From Leucophora obtusa (lineage: Eukaryota > Arthropoda > Insecta > Diptera > Anthomyiidae), in assembly GCA_949987735.1 (NCBI GenBank), contig OX465299.1, positions 72,411,654 to 72,475,653 of the forward strand: DNA of 64,000 bases, in the 5' to 3' direction. The notes beneath the pieces were generated by a model that had not been told where the DNA came from, made no database searches, and was given only the letters and a program-made list of their open reading frames with translations. Shown piece by piece: positions 11,726-22,926 of this stretch. Both the position numbers and the translations under genes were made by a program. The stretch's first letter is position 1, and each line of letters begins with the position of its first letter.

Positions 11726-12467
11726 ATGAAGTTTTCAACTAATATTACAATTTTGTTCGCAATAATTTCTTTGAACTCACTTTTTAATATTTCCATTGTT
11801 AATTCAATTGAACAATTTTTGAATGATACTTACCAATACCTAGCGGCCCTACAGAACTATTATTCATATTGGAAGATTTTGAAAATGAAAGACGCTATGC
11901 TAAATATGATTATTTCGCTATTGCAGATGAATCAGAGAAATATAAGCTGAGTGAATTGGGTCCATTTAGCGGTACAGCTGGTGATTCATTTTCATATCAT
12001 TATGGGCAAATGTTTTCCACTAAGGATAAGGAAAATGATAAAAATCGCTTAGAAAATTGTGCTCAACAATATACGGGAGCTTGGTGGTATAAAGCTTGTC
12101 ATCGGAGGTATTTATTATTATTTATATTTTAGTGTATGAATTCATAAATACTTTATAAAGTTATAGAAAGCTTATGAAATAAATTTTGTATGAAACATTT
12201 GTTTTGTGGGCCTCCTATAACTTTTTAAAGCATTTATGAATTTACTAATATGAGTATTTTTATTTTTATAAGTATATATCAAATTTCTTATATTTTTATA
12301 GCAATCTAAATGGTCGTTATTTAAATGGTGAACTTGGACAGGCTGATTTTGGTCAGGGCATACACTGGAATACATTCCGTGGTCTTTATTATTCTTTAAA
12401 ATTTGTGGAAATAAAAATACGTCCTTTCGCTGATGATTATAAAAGTTATAAAGCATATGATGATTAG
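11726..12467 (+). pseudogene. Fibrinogen-related domain protein, truncated and frame-shifted
   Basis: The ATG at 11726 opens a good signal peptide (hydrophobic ILFAIISLNSLFNISIV). About 45 codons later the domain resumes in another frame at about 11844: 'PTELLFILEDFENERRYAKY', then 'YDYFAIADESEKYKLSELGP', 'GTAGDSFSYHYGQMFSTKD', 'NCAQQYTGAWWYKACH'. Exon 1 ends at 12107 after AG; the intron 12108-12301 (GTATTT...TATAG) gives an in-frame join to 'SNLNGRYLNGELGQ' and 'WNTFRGLYYSLKFVEIKIRP', stop at 12465-12467. These are the C-terminal half of a fibrinogen C domain, with the Ca-binding 'DKENDKN' loop and its Cys pair kept. Such secreted lectin-like proteins bind sugars in fly immunity or development. 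The N-terminal half of the domain is absent, so this is most likely a deletion pseudogene. A cryptic 47-nt intron (about 11797-11843) could restore the frame but not the missing half. Confidence 0.85.
12130..12250. mobile_element. Palindromic MITE W, copy 1, inside the fibrinogen gene intron
   Basis: 'gaattcataaatactttata' pairs with 'aaagcatttatgaattta', and the centre keeps 'aaattttgtatgaaac' and 'gggcctcctataac'. A second copy lies at 61090-61204. Without it the host intron would be about 75 nt, a normal fly length. Confidence 0.7.
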
Positions 12468-12510
12468 CCGGATTATAATTATAACGCAGCTTTGTAGAAA
12501 GTAAAAGCTG

Positions 12511-14062
12511 TAGGGTTTTTCTTTTCCCGGACTTTTTCATTTCCCGGGACAGCGGGATTTTTTTAGGAATTTCCCGGGATCCCGGGAATTCCCGCTCGTT
12601 AGAAAATATATAAATTCGACATATATTGTACTTGAAAAACTACTTTTCTGTTAAACACCGTTCGACAAAGTTTATCTTTTGGTTGTATCCATGAGAAAAT
12701 GTTCTGAAAGGAGGGCTAAATATCCATGTCTTCCACTTTTTCAAAGTCAATTCGTTTAACAATTTAAATTGTGAATTAGTATTTATGTAATATATTTATA
12801 GGGAAGGCCGTCCTTATTAAAAAAAACTCTTAGTAGTATATTAACTAAATATTAATTTCGCGGTTTAAGCTGTTAAACGAATTGATATAAAAAAGTGAAA
12901 GACACGGTTACATATATTATTTTGATCCCTTATTTCAGGATATATTAGAATTGTTAATGGGTGCAAACTTGTGTCGGACCAGTTTTATAGTCAGAACTAA
13001 AATCAATTTTTTAAATATTTCTTACACATGAAATCCAAAAATTTCTATTTCTAGATATTTTGTTTTCTTCTATGCAGATTTTCAGAAGTATCCGTCTAGA
13101 ATTAGTTTTATAAAAAAGTTTAAAAGTGAGCATTTTTCACAGAAATTTTTAGGCAGTCGCCTAAATTGTTTTATAAAAGTAGACACCAAAATATTAAATA
13201 GTTTCATAACTTTAATTAGTTTTCTTGAATAGAAATTTTTTATGCCACAACTCCTTAAAAAGAAATTATTTAATTTTCATATTTAGTTGCATTTTAAATT
13301 AGCATATAAAAAATTCAAAATAATTTGAAAAAGCATCTGATGTATTTATTATTTTAAAAATTAATAATATTTAAAAAATATATTTAAAATAAAGGAATAG
13401 CAATTGAACTTTAAATGAAATTATTTGAAGTAAAAGAAACTCAAAATAATTGAAAATACGAAAAAATTACTATCTTTTAACTTTAATCCCTAGTTTATTG
13501 GAGGTATTTGGAACTGAAATAATGATATTGAAATGTTGTATAAGGCTGGTTTACACTATAAGATTTTCAGTACGATTTTACTTCAGTACACGTGCAAAAC
13601 ATATAGGCAAGATTGCAAAATATTTCCGAGAATCTTGTAGTTTAAAACAGCCTATATAAATATTGCTTTATTTGAACAAATATCATCATCTTAAAGAAGA
13701 AAAAAATTCCCGAAGGACAAGTATTTTAGTTTGTAAATTTGGTAATTGCTAATATAATATTTTTTGGTTTAACTAAACCAAATTCAATTGGCATCCAAAA
13801 ACAATTTGGCTTAATTCAGATTATTAAATTTTAAACCGTATTTTTTAATTTTAAATATTCTTTATTTAAATTAATTTTAAAAAATCAATGCTTTAAATTT
13901 AAATAAAGCTTCTCAAATTGCAATAAAACTAGCTAAAACTACTGTAAAAGACTAAAAAAAAATCCCGGGAAATCCCGCATAAAATTCCCGGGATTTCGGG
14001 ATTCAAAAAAGGGCGGGATTCCCGGGAATCCCGTCCCGGGAATTCCCGGGACATAAACCCTA
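12511..14062. mobile_element. hAT-type element G, copy 1, in the 3' end of the fibrinogen gene
   Basis: It starts TAGGGTTTTTCTTTTCCCGG and ends 'cccgggacataaaccctа' in complement style (AAACCCTA), and is flanked by identical 8-mers AAAAGCTG at 12503-12510 and 14063-14070. Both ends are rich in CCCGGGAATT blocks, while the 1.3-kb centre is AT-rich and non-coding. It shares its terminal design with the transposase-bearing relic at 52589-53848. Its insertion separates the stop codon at 12467 from the probable poly(A) signal at 14075. Confidence 0.85.
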
Positions 14063-14074
14063 AAAAGCTGTAAA

Positions 14075-14080
14075 AATAAA
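14075..14080 (+). promoter_or_regulatory. Candidate poly(A) signal of the fibrinogen-related gene
   Basis: AATAAA follows directly after the right target duplication of element G. Removing G would place it about 55 nt downstream of the stop codon, the expected distance for a compact fly 3' UTR. Confidence 0.5.
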
Positions 14081-14539
14081 GTTATAGCAGTAGTAAATTT
14101 TTATTTTTTTCCATTACTGAAGGCTTGCTATTGTTTATGTGATAGATGATAATATTTCTCTAATCAAATCTCCTCATTAAGGAGTGAAAAAGTTGCAAAA
14201 TTGGAGAACCGGTTAAAAACACCAACCCCATTAACACAATGTCCTGTTAACTACTAATTGCGATTACATTTTACGGGACATTATTTTATCCGGCCCAATA
14301 CATATGCATGTTTCTGGCGATACAAGGCCAATAAGAAGGTTTTCGATCAGACATCTTATTAAATTCTGACATCTCTAAATATGGAACTATGCACTTATGT
14401 ATAGGGAGAGCATTGAAATCGACTTCATTCCCATGATCTCATTTGCTAAAAGATTTGTTTTGAGATTCTCATATTTTTATGAGATTCGACATGAGTTTCA
14501 CGAACAACTTTTCCACTTTGCTTTCATCAAATTTGTTAA
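14081..14539. other. No recognised feature
   Basis: AT-rich DNA between the hAT element and the next repeat fragment. No coding frame, terminal repeat or RNA gene was recognised. Confidence 0.4.
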
Positions 14540-14731
14540 CCTTAAAATACCGTTACCGAAATAACCCAAATATCTTCAAAATACCGTTACCGAAATAACT
14601 TAAATACCGTTATCCTTAAAATACCGATACCGAAATAAATGAAATAGCGTAACCCTTAAAATACCGTTACCGAAATAACCTAAAATATCGTTACCCTAAC
14701 GATAACCGCATTCGTTTCGGTTACCATCCAT
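14540..14731. repeat. Partial C-like repeat ('accgttaccgaaataa' array)
   Basis: Repeats of 'aaaataccgttaccgaaata' about 30-40 bp apart end with 'cgtttcggttaccatccatg', which is the terminal sequence of the C3 element (33346-34162) in the opposite orientation. Its left terminus is not recognisable. It appears inserted next to, or into, the transposase relic that starts at 14732. Confidence 0.6.
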
Positions 14732-15060
14732 GCTTAACGGCTTTGTTAATAAACAAAATTGCCGCATATGGAGTGAAACCAATCCGCAACAGACCCTACA
14801 GACTCCATTACATCCAGAAAAAATACACCGTTTAGTGCGGTTTACACCCTGGTGATATCATTGGACCTTATTTTTTCAAAAATGAAGCCGCAGCTCGCGT
14901 TACGGTCAATTGAGGAGGTCGAAAAAATATATCCTTTACGAAAATCTCCCCCAAGGCCCTCCGAAATGAAATAATTTTTTAACCAAATTTTAATCATTCT
15001 GCCAGCGCATTGAATTATGTAGTAAGAATTATTTATGATTTCACCCCACCGCACGTGCAC
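14732..15060 (+). pseudogene. Tc1/mariner-superfamily transposase relic, copy 1
   Basis: The frame reads LNGFVNKQNCRIWSETNP, then LHPEK, and after a frame break GDIIGPYFFKNEAAARVTVN. These are the conserved centre of a transposase group common in arthropods ('NG.VNKQNCRIW.E.NP...GPYFF.NE....VTVN'), around the catalytic core of the DDE fold. What follows is degraded. Another relic of the same group lies on the minus strand at 43425-43870. Only about a third of the protein is represented. Confidence 0.75.
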
Positions 15061-16300
15061 ATTGCTTCCATATTAAATACTTTACTTGGCGAGGAGTTTG
15101 AAACTAATGTGGAGTAGGGAAGAAAACTAGTGCGTATGCAATATTTTACCTTCCAAATTACCAGACAATCTATTTTTGCAGATTTGCTATTTAGCTTATA
15201 AATTTTAGTACATTTCCATTCTAATTTTTCTTTTGCAAGTAATGTCGGAAGTAAAATTTAAATTATCATGTCACTATTGTTATCACTTCATGATCAAAAG
15301 ATTTATAACAACTCATATAAGATTTTATAAAATAAGTTAATTTATCTACATTCAAAGTGCAAAATGTTGTTGCAAATTGAATTGTTGTAGGCAACAAAAA
15401 GAAAAACAAAACAATTGTTAGCTCGTTCTTTAAAAAAACTTATAAAATGTAAGTTATATTTGTAGTGGTTTACGAAACTACATAAATAATACATGGAAAT
15501 ATATGTGTTTGTATTATTAGCACAAAAAAATCCGGTGGCACTTAAGCTCCATTAATGTGTTACAATAAAAAAGCAAAGTTGGCGCCAGTAGCCATACATC
15601 TGGATTCTGTTAGTGTTTTTAGTGATCGAATATTTATAAAGGATTTTTTTACACACCTCAGTTTGAAATAAATTGAGATGGATAATTTTGCTGTTATTGT
15701 TGACTGACTGGCTGACATGTAAAAGACAGGATTAAATATTTTACAAAAAAAAGAGATAAAAAAACATCAAATACAATATAAATAATTTTAAATGAACAAT
15801 GTAATTATAGCAATCAATTTTAATGGAATAATGTTTTTGTAAAATTTTCATTAATTTTAACATGCCATACTTAAATTTGTGCTTGTTTACCAATTTGTAT
15901 TTAGTTCAGACATACATTCCTGTTTAATTAAAGCGATTATTCCCTCATTTATTTAGATTATCTTGTAGTCGTATGTTTTAATTCTTTTCACAAGCAAAAT
16001 TATAGAGAAGAGTTACATATGTTAAACTAGATCGAATTGAGAATACCTATAAATATTGTAGGTCAGGGATGGAAAATTAAAATTTTCAAACGGAAATTTA
16101 TTCAAAAAAGTATTTTGTGTGAGTCCATAAATAGGTGCTTTTCTAAAACAAAACAAAGAAACGCATCAGATAATTATGCAATGTTGTTTCTTAATACTTA
16201 AATTGTTCAAACTTTTCCTGTTAAAAACAAAATCTTGAGAAACTCATCAAAATATGAGGCGCTATATCCAAGTATTTATTAAAATAAGTATATCTCTGAT
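15061..16300. other. AT-rich DNA without a recognisable gene
   Basis: No domain, terminal repeat or RNA gene seen. Simple A/T-rich sequence dominates. Confidence 0.45.
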
Positions 16301-17313
16301 AAAAAATCAACATACAAATAATATGCAAAAATAGCAGAAAAAGCTACTAGCAGAGTTTTTTTTTTTTTTTGCTAAATACACTTAAGTCTTTTTTTATGCG
16401 GTAGATGCGTTCCAAAAAAAAACCGCATAAAAAAGAACTCTACTTCCATACAAAAACGGGAGATGCGTTCCGAATATTTCAAAAACCGCATAACTTTGCA
16501 ACAAGGTGAGAAAATTGGACTAAAATCGCATAAAAAAAAAACTATAGAATAAAAAAATTTTAAAAAATTATTCAAGTATTTTTCTTTTAACACAAATTAA
16601 CACTTGTACATACAGTACATACCAAAAAAATATAAAATCAATAAAAAATAAGAGCCAGAAATAACAGATTTTCTTATTTAATTGCTCTTATTGAAGATTC
16701 TCCAGGTTTAAACTATTTTCCAATAGCAGCATATCTTACCATTTTTGTTTCTTGGTTTATCCATTTCTTTTAAGAAAAACCTTTAAAAAAAGACAAATTT
16801 TATTTCAATTAATCGAGCGGACACATTTTGTTGCACTTATCTTTTGTTCAGCTTTTCATAAAATCCAGAACGGGAAATCCCAATTTTTAATGTTTTTGTT
16901 AATGATATATACACTCGCTGTACACTAGAGCACCCATGAAATATATCGTCGTTGCGCCTAAGAAAATAGCTGTTTGTTTTTTCCCAACTTTACAGGAGAG
17001 CAAAAAAACTGTTTAATTTTGTAATTTCGCGATATTTTTTTAATTTTTATATTTTTTATTTATTCCTTTACCACTTTCCTATAATTATACCACAAAAAAA
17101 ATCTAGGTTTTTAAGGCGCATAGGCGCTATTAAAGATTTTTCCCAAAAACTACACATAGCTATTTTTAAATTGCCATTTGATGTACCTTTAGTTTGCTTT
17201 TTATACAAATAGCTATTTTTGGTTATAAGGATCTGAGTTCTTACAAAGTAATTATATTAAAATTGGATGATGGGCTTCTGTTAATATTACTTGTGGTGTC
17301 ATATGCAACACTA

Positions 17314-17936
17314 CACTCATAGAAATAAACCAGTAAAAATTGCAGAAAAATTTGTTAAAAATAACCTTGCAGAAAACACTGCTGAAATTAGCAGATCTTT
17401 TTGCTAAATACCAGCAAAATAAGAACAGCAAACACTTTAAGTTTTAGTTAATTGAAAATAACTTATTATTCTTTAAAATCTGCATAAAATTTTGCTAAAT
17501 ATTAGTAGACTCAAAATAGCCAAAAAAAAACCGTTATATCTACAAAAGTTTTGTTATTTTTAAGTTAAATCTAGTTGAATACAAATAGTAGTCTATCCTG
17601 GTAAAATCAGCAGAAATATTTGGTGATTTCAGAAGGCTCGATTTTTATTTGCATTAAAAAAAATGGAAAAAAATTTGAAGATTTTTCACTTGTTTGTGAT
17701 TTTTTGACCTACTAATTATTTAGCAATTTTTTTCTGATTTCGTTATTTTCTATTAATAAAAATTTAACTCAAATATAACTAAAATTTTGTATATTTAACA
17801 GTTTAATTTTTGCTGTTCCTATCTTACTAATATATAGCAAAAATAATCTAATTTCAGCAATTTTTTCTGTAACGTAATTTTTAATTATTTTTTAGTAGTT
17901 TTAACTAAATTTTTTACTAACTTTTTTCTATTAGTG
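17314..17936. mobile_element. MITE H, copy 1 (TA-flanked)
   Basis: The ends CACTCATAGAAA and CACTAATAGAAA (complement of right end) are flanked by TA at 17312-17313 and 17937-17938. The interior has repeated 'agcagaaa', 'ttagttaa' and 'gtagac' phrases shared with H2 and H3. It is non-coding, and the size and TA duplication fit a Tc1/mariner-mobilised MITE. Confidence 0.75.
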
Positions 17937-18031
17937 TATAATACTTTTTTAGCGGTTTGGAATATTTTTCCCAAATTATTTATATTATCCTTTGGCCTAA
18001 AAATTTGATAGAGATCGTGGTGATGTATTAA

Positions 18032-18616
18032 CCCTCTAACTATCTTTCTTCTATATTTAAACTATATATTTGGAAACTGTTGATCTATTATTTTTATTTC
18101 AGAAGTTATGGCGACTTTTGATTTTTTGACGAATTTAGCAATAAACATCAATAAATTTTGATGAAATTAGTGTTGCTTACTACTAACTCTGAGCGTATAA
18201 TAATTAAATTCAGAAAAATCTGTCAACTAGATTTTGAGTTAGAGAGATATTGATAAGACGTATCCTGACGTTATCCTTTGAGCCGTGGAGCAAAACTCAT
18301 TTTACTAGTAGAGACTCTACACTAGCTTCGTGATTACCGATAATATATGCCAAATCGTAAATGTATTTTTGGCAACTTTTCAAATATTTTTTTCTGTTTT
18401 AAGAAGTTATTTTTTTCAAATTTAAAAAATTTTCACTTCAACTACATCCTTTTCACTTTAAAATCATTTGTTGTACAAAAAAGTCTGAATCCAGAAAAGT
18501 AGCTAATTATGTTTTATATCGATACAATGTTACTGGTTTAATAATTTTTTTTTTATTTAGCCAAAAACTATTTAAAATCTGAAGACCGCTTTTTGGCGGC
18601 CTTGGGCATTAGAGGG
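18032..18616. mobile_element. piggyBac-type MITE, 585 bp, TTAA target
   Basis: TTAA (18028-18031) precedes CCCTCTAACTATC, and the right end reads 'gcattagaggg' followed by TTAA (18617-18620). TTAA duplication plus CCC-initial ends is the piggyBac hallmark. No coding frame. Confidence 0.7.
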
Positions 18617-18689
18617 TTAAAGGTATAAAAAGAAGTGGATTTTTAGTTAACCCTTTAATGACCCAATTTTTAAAGCTGTAAATGCAACG

Positions 18690-19290
18690 TAATATGTGCA
18701 CTAGAGCGTACCACCTTACAGGCAAAAAAAAAAGTGCGCCGAACACCCTCCAATATGAAGTATTTTTGCAAGGAGGTTTCAAAAAAATTTTTTTTATTTT
18801 TTTTTGCCGAACGTAGGGGTCGCCATTTTACATTTTTCGTTATATCTTTGGTATTTACAGTCGGCTCTTATAGTATGATACATCGATGTTTTTCTCTCGA
18901 GGAGACCAGTGTTTTGCTCTAAAGACATTTTGATCTCAAGTATCCCGTTCTAGTAGTTACCCACCAGATCTCAGTTGCTACAAACCTAATGTACAACCCT
19001 AATGTCAGAAAATTAAAGCTCGCAAAAAATCATTAAACTTTTGCTAAGGAAGTTTTTCGCTAAACCCAGTAGAAATTTTTTTTATATATTGGTTGCCGAA
19101 CGTAGGTTTCGCCTTTTTTAATTTTTTTTAATTGGATTTTTACTATATAGCAAAACACTGGTCTCCTCGAGGCAAAAAAATCGATATATCACACTTTAAA
19201 ATCCGATTTTAAATGCCAAAGTTATAACAAAAAATTAAAAAAGGCGACCCCTACGGTCGGCAAAAAAAAGCTAGCCACATTATTGCCTGT
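18690..19290. repeat. Hairpin repeat I, copy 1
   Basis: The two halves are inverted. 'ccgaacgtaggggtcgcc' (about 18810) returns as 'ggcgacccctacggtcgg' (about 19243), and 'ctcgaggagaccagtgtttt' returns as 'aaaacactggtctcctcgag'. The arms are about 180 bp with a 250-bp loop. A second copy is at 22320-22926 in the same orientation. The start 'gtgcactagagcgtaccacc' resembles the J terminus, suggesting related families. Confidence 0.7.
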
Positions 19291-19861
19291 AGATATGCTT
19301 ATGTAGTATTTTACTGTAAAACCTTTACTGTAAGAGTTATGCGCAAATAAACTTTGAAGTAATTTTAGTCCATTTTTAGGGCTAGAATCCGCCGGTGATT
19401 GGCCTGTTTTAATCCGAGAAATCTACCAGAAATTGCGTAGGGAGGTGAGAAAATATCATTTTTGCTCATAGCTCAGCAGAAATTCGGAAGCGGTAAAAAT
19501 GATTAGTGCTTCTTTTCTGCTTCGGTTACTGCTTCTGAGGATTTATAGCTTGCAGTAGTGTGTTAAAAAAGGCGATAGAGTTTTGTTTACCACACTTTAT
19601 CGCTCTAACAAAGCACGAAAGAATGACAATGATAACCGAATTTACTAGCTAAAAGCTGTGATTTCATGCCATTATTTGGAGCTATGATAGAAGCGCATAT
19701 CGGATATCGAAACAAGTGCTTTCACGCGAGCTATCTCAAACAAAAATCATGCCTTATATCAGCAATAATGCAAGCGCTACACTATTTTCTTTCCTTGACG
19801 AACCTGCTTCCAAGCAAGCAGTATTTTTTGCTGGGAGGGTGCTCTATTGAGCGCCTTCAGA

Positions 19862-20215
19862 TTGGCACGAAATTAACTCTTAAACATATTTTAAGTTCTG
19901 ACTTATTTCTGGCATTGAACCTCAGTTTTAAACTTTGATGTCTTCAGAGACTTATAGTAGAATTTTATGATAACTATTTTTGCGGAACATTTTAACCCTC
20001 TAACTCTTCAACTTACGGGTCGTTTGTGGCCCTTTTGAAAAGGGTCAAAAAGTACTTTTAATTGAGGAGTTAGAGGGTTAAAATATTCCACAAAAATATT
20101 TGTCATGAAATTCTACTATAAGTCTCTGAAGACATCAAGGTTGAGAATTTAAATTCAATGCCAGAAATAAGTCAAAACTTAAAAATGTGTTTAAGGGTTA
20201 ATTTAGTACTTATAC
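19862..20215. repeat. Long palindrome with a small piggyBac-type MITE at its centre
   Basis: Outer arms such as 'gatgtcttcagagacttata' and 'tataagtctctgaagacatc' pair around 19996-20077. That centre is itself an 82-bp hairpin flanked by TTAA on both sides (19992-19995 and 20078-20081) with ends CCCTCTAACTCTTCAA. A neighbouring open frame (19666-19938) lies mostly in the left arm and shows no domain. Confidence 0.7.
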
Positions 20216-20319
20216 ACAATTGCCGCTCAAATGCCCACAAACCTAAATTTTAGTAGGAAACCATGTGACTCTTCTATTTCATGTAAAGCACTGTTGAACA
20301 TTTCTGTGGAATATTTTAA

Positions 20320-20403
20320 CCCTCTAACTCTTCAGCTTACGGATCTTTTTGCCCCCTTTAAAAACGGGGCCAAAAAAGTCCCTTTAATTGAAGAGTTAGA
20401 GGG
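20320..20403. mobile_element. piggyBac-type MITE, 84 bp, TTAA target
   Basis: TTAA at 20316-20319 and 20404-20407 flank an almost complete hairpin with ends CCCTCTAACTCTTCA. It is nearly identical in its arms to the 19996-20077 copy about 320 bp upstream. Confidence 0.75.
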
Positions 20404-20991
20404 TTAAATAGTTTCACAAAACTGTACCTCGCTGAACACATCCTATACCCAAAATGGAAGATTCACATGGCTTCCTAGTGCACATATATAAAAAATCTAT
20501 AACTCATCAGTTTTTAGGCTTTCTGTCATGGAATCGACGAAATATAAAAAAAAAACTTATTTTGCTATTAATCTACGCTAAATTTGCTATTATATGATGA
20601 AGAGTATACGTATTTACAAGTCTCCAAAATTAAATGAGAGACTCAAAGTTTAGTTTTGACAAAAAAAATTATGTTTACCGCTTAAAACACCACTAACGGT
20701 CATGAGAGGGTTAAAAGTTTGTATAAAGAAAATGTTTGCCTTTTTATTGTGTAAACAACAGCTATATAACTTAATGACAAGAAACTGCTAGTTTAAGAGT
20801 TATAGATGGATAAATCCATGAACCTTTTTTAGGGTAATTTTGAGGATATAAATGTAAACGGTCTGGCCGGTTTACATCGCAGAAACCCAATTTTTGCACA
20901 TATCTTACTTTTTACTCTCATCCTATCCGAAAATGGGCGGGGAACTGCAAAAATAACACTTTTGCACATATGGGTGCTCTACTGTACACTA

Positions 20992-22317
20992 CACTCTAAT
21001 TAAATTCTGTTGAAATTTACCCAACTTATAGTAGGAAACTGAACTCCTACTATAAATTGGGTAAATTTACTCTATGTGCGTAATTGACAAAAAAATACGC
21101 ACATTATGTTTAAGTTGGTGCACAAATAATTTGTAATTTTACATTGAAAGTGCGTAAAAATTAAATGAAATTTTGAAATTAGTGTGTTAATTTACTAAAT
21201 TTGTGTGTAAAAAAGTATGTTTCACGCGTAAATTTACGCATAAAATGCGTAAAAATACACATAAAATGCGCAAAAATCCACAGAAAGTGCGTAAAAATCC
21301 CATAAAATGCGTACATTTACAACAGTTGTGCTAACTTTTTTTTAAACAAAATAACAAATTAATTTTTAGTACGTATTTTATTAATAATAATATCCGAGTT
21401 ATTCTCGCATAATCGTTTATGTCCAAATTAGTCGTTATGGGATCTTAAGACATTTGTATAAATTTCATATAAAAGTTTGTTATAACTATTGAATGGGTGT
21501 GATGACTCCTGCTCAACAAAATGCCTTCTTTGAAAGGGAGGCAGTAACCGTCGACAATAACGGGAGAAAACGCTTTAAGACAGATATGGCCTACGCAGGA
21601 ACAACTGAGTGCAATGACTCCTGCTCAAAAAAATGCTTTCTTTGCAAGTTAGGCAGTACTCAATGAATACTGACATTGTTGAGCAGGAGTCATTGCACCC
21701 AGTTGTTTTACCAAGGCCGTATCTCTCTTACGGCGTTTTCTCCCGTTATTGTTGACGGTTGTTGGTTGACTGCCTCCCTTGCAAAGAAGGCATTTTGTTG
21801 AGCAGGAGTCATTGCACCCAGTTGTTCCTGCGTAGGCCGTGTCTCTCTTACGGCGTTTTCAATTTTGAAATGAGGTTAAGACTACCACATGCGTTAGCAA
21901 TAATTACCAAAAACAATTTCATGCTTATGTTGCTATTTCCAGACTCTAATGTGTTTGTGGAAATGTTGTAATTCACTAAAAATAATCCGTTTTCGCTTTT
22001 TCTTTTTATTATTTATAATATTTTTTTCAATTTTTTCCAATTTGAAATGTCAGAGTATTTATTACTATTATAGGATATTATATTTACCAACTTTGTGCGC
22101 AAAAATTTTATTTAACAAAACAATAGTAATTTTAGGCACAATGTGTTTATTTATAAACACATAATGTCTAAAAATACTTTGTGTGTGTATTATTGTGTAT
22201 GGAAGTGTGTATGAAAAAAGTTTACGCATTTTTTGTTTATATTTACCGAATTTTCGTAAAATTAAACAAAATTTTACCCATTTTATAGTAGTAAATTTAC
22301 AAACATTTTTTAGAGTG
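20992..22317. mobile_element. TA-flanked element K
   Basis: The left end CACTCTAATTAAATTCTG and the complement of the right end (CACTCTAAAAAATG) are inverted, with further matches ('aaatttac', 'tatagtag'). TA flanks at 20990-20991 and 22318-22319. The interior repeats 'gcgtaaaa' and carries a complex hairpin at 21495-21862. It split a TGTACACTAGAGCG junction that belongs to J and I2. Confidence 0.7.
21495..21862. repeat. Duplicated hairpin inside element K
   Basis: 'atgactcctgctcaacaaaa' occurs near 21500, again near 21620, and in complement ('gttgagcaggagtcattgca') near 21680 and 21800. The arms also share 'taacgggagaaaacgc' and 'gcgttttctcccgtta'. The result is two overlapping inverted repeats with one arm duplicated. 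GC is higher than in the surroundings, and no protein domain is visible. Confidence 0.65.
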
Positions 22318-22319
22318 TA

Positions 22320-22926
22320 GAGCGTACCACTTTACAGGCAAAAAAAAAAAGTTCGCCGTACACCCTCCAATATGAAGTATTTTTGCAAGGAGGTTTTAAA
22401 AAATTTTTTAAAATTTTTTTTGCCGAACGTAGGGGTCGCCATTTTACATTTTTCGTTATATCTATGGCATTTACAGTCGGATCTTAAAGTATGATACATC
22501 GATGTTTTTCTCTCGATGAGACCAGTATTTTTCTCTCGAGGGCCATTGACGTTAAGTATTCCGTTCTAGTACTTAGCTACCAGATCTCAGTTGCTACGAC
22601 CCTAATGTACAACCCTAATGTCAGAAAATTAAAGCTCGCAAAAAATCATTAAACTTTTGCTAATGAAGTTTTTCGATAAACCCAGTAGAATTTTTTTTAT
22701 ATATTGGTTGCCGAACGTAGGGGTCGCATTTTTAAATTTTTTGTCATTGGATTCTTCTTTTATAGCAAAACACTGGTCTCCTGAATGCAAAAAATCGATA
22801 TATCACACTTTAAAATCCAACTTTAAATGCCGAAGCTATAACGAAAATTTGAAATTGCCTTGCAAAAATACTTCATATTGGAGGGTGTACGGCGAACTTT
22901 TTTTTTGAGGTACGGTCTACTGTACA
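22320..22926. repeat. Hairpin repeat I, copy 2
   Basis: This begins 'gagcgtaccactttacagg' and continues with 'gccgtacaccctccaatatg'. It repeats most of copy 1 at about 90% by eye, and closes with the complement 'catattggagggtgtacggc' and 'gaggtacggtctactgtaca'. Its two ends are imperfect inverted repeats. Confidence 0.68.

Larger units (their letters stand above)
18651..20710. mobile_element. piggyBac-type element, 2.06 kb, TTAA target, with nested inserts
   Basis: TTAA (18647-18650) then CCCTTTAATGACC; the right end is GGTCATGAGAGGG then TTAA (20711-20714), giving inverted ends that differ at two positions. It contains hairpin I1 and the two small piggyBac-type hairpins at 19996 and 20320. 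No transposase is recognisable. Confidence 0.68.
16919..20988. mobile_element. Element J, inverted repeats TGTACA(C/G)TAGAGCACCCAT
   Basis: The left end TGTACACTAGAGCACCCATG is matched in complement by the right end (TGTACAGTAGAGCACCCATA), giving about 20 bp with one or two differences. It contains H1, three piggyBac-type MITEs within or beside a fourth, and hairpin I1. The outer part is non-coding. The superfamily is unknown. Confidence 0.65.

Noticed and set aside
12172..12540. 122-codon minus-strand frame
   Set aside because: It lies antisense to the second fibrinogen exon and MITE W and has no domain.
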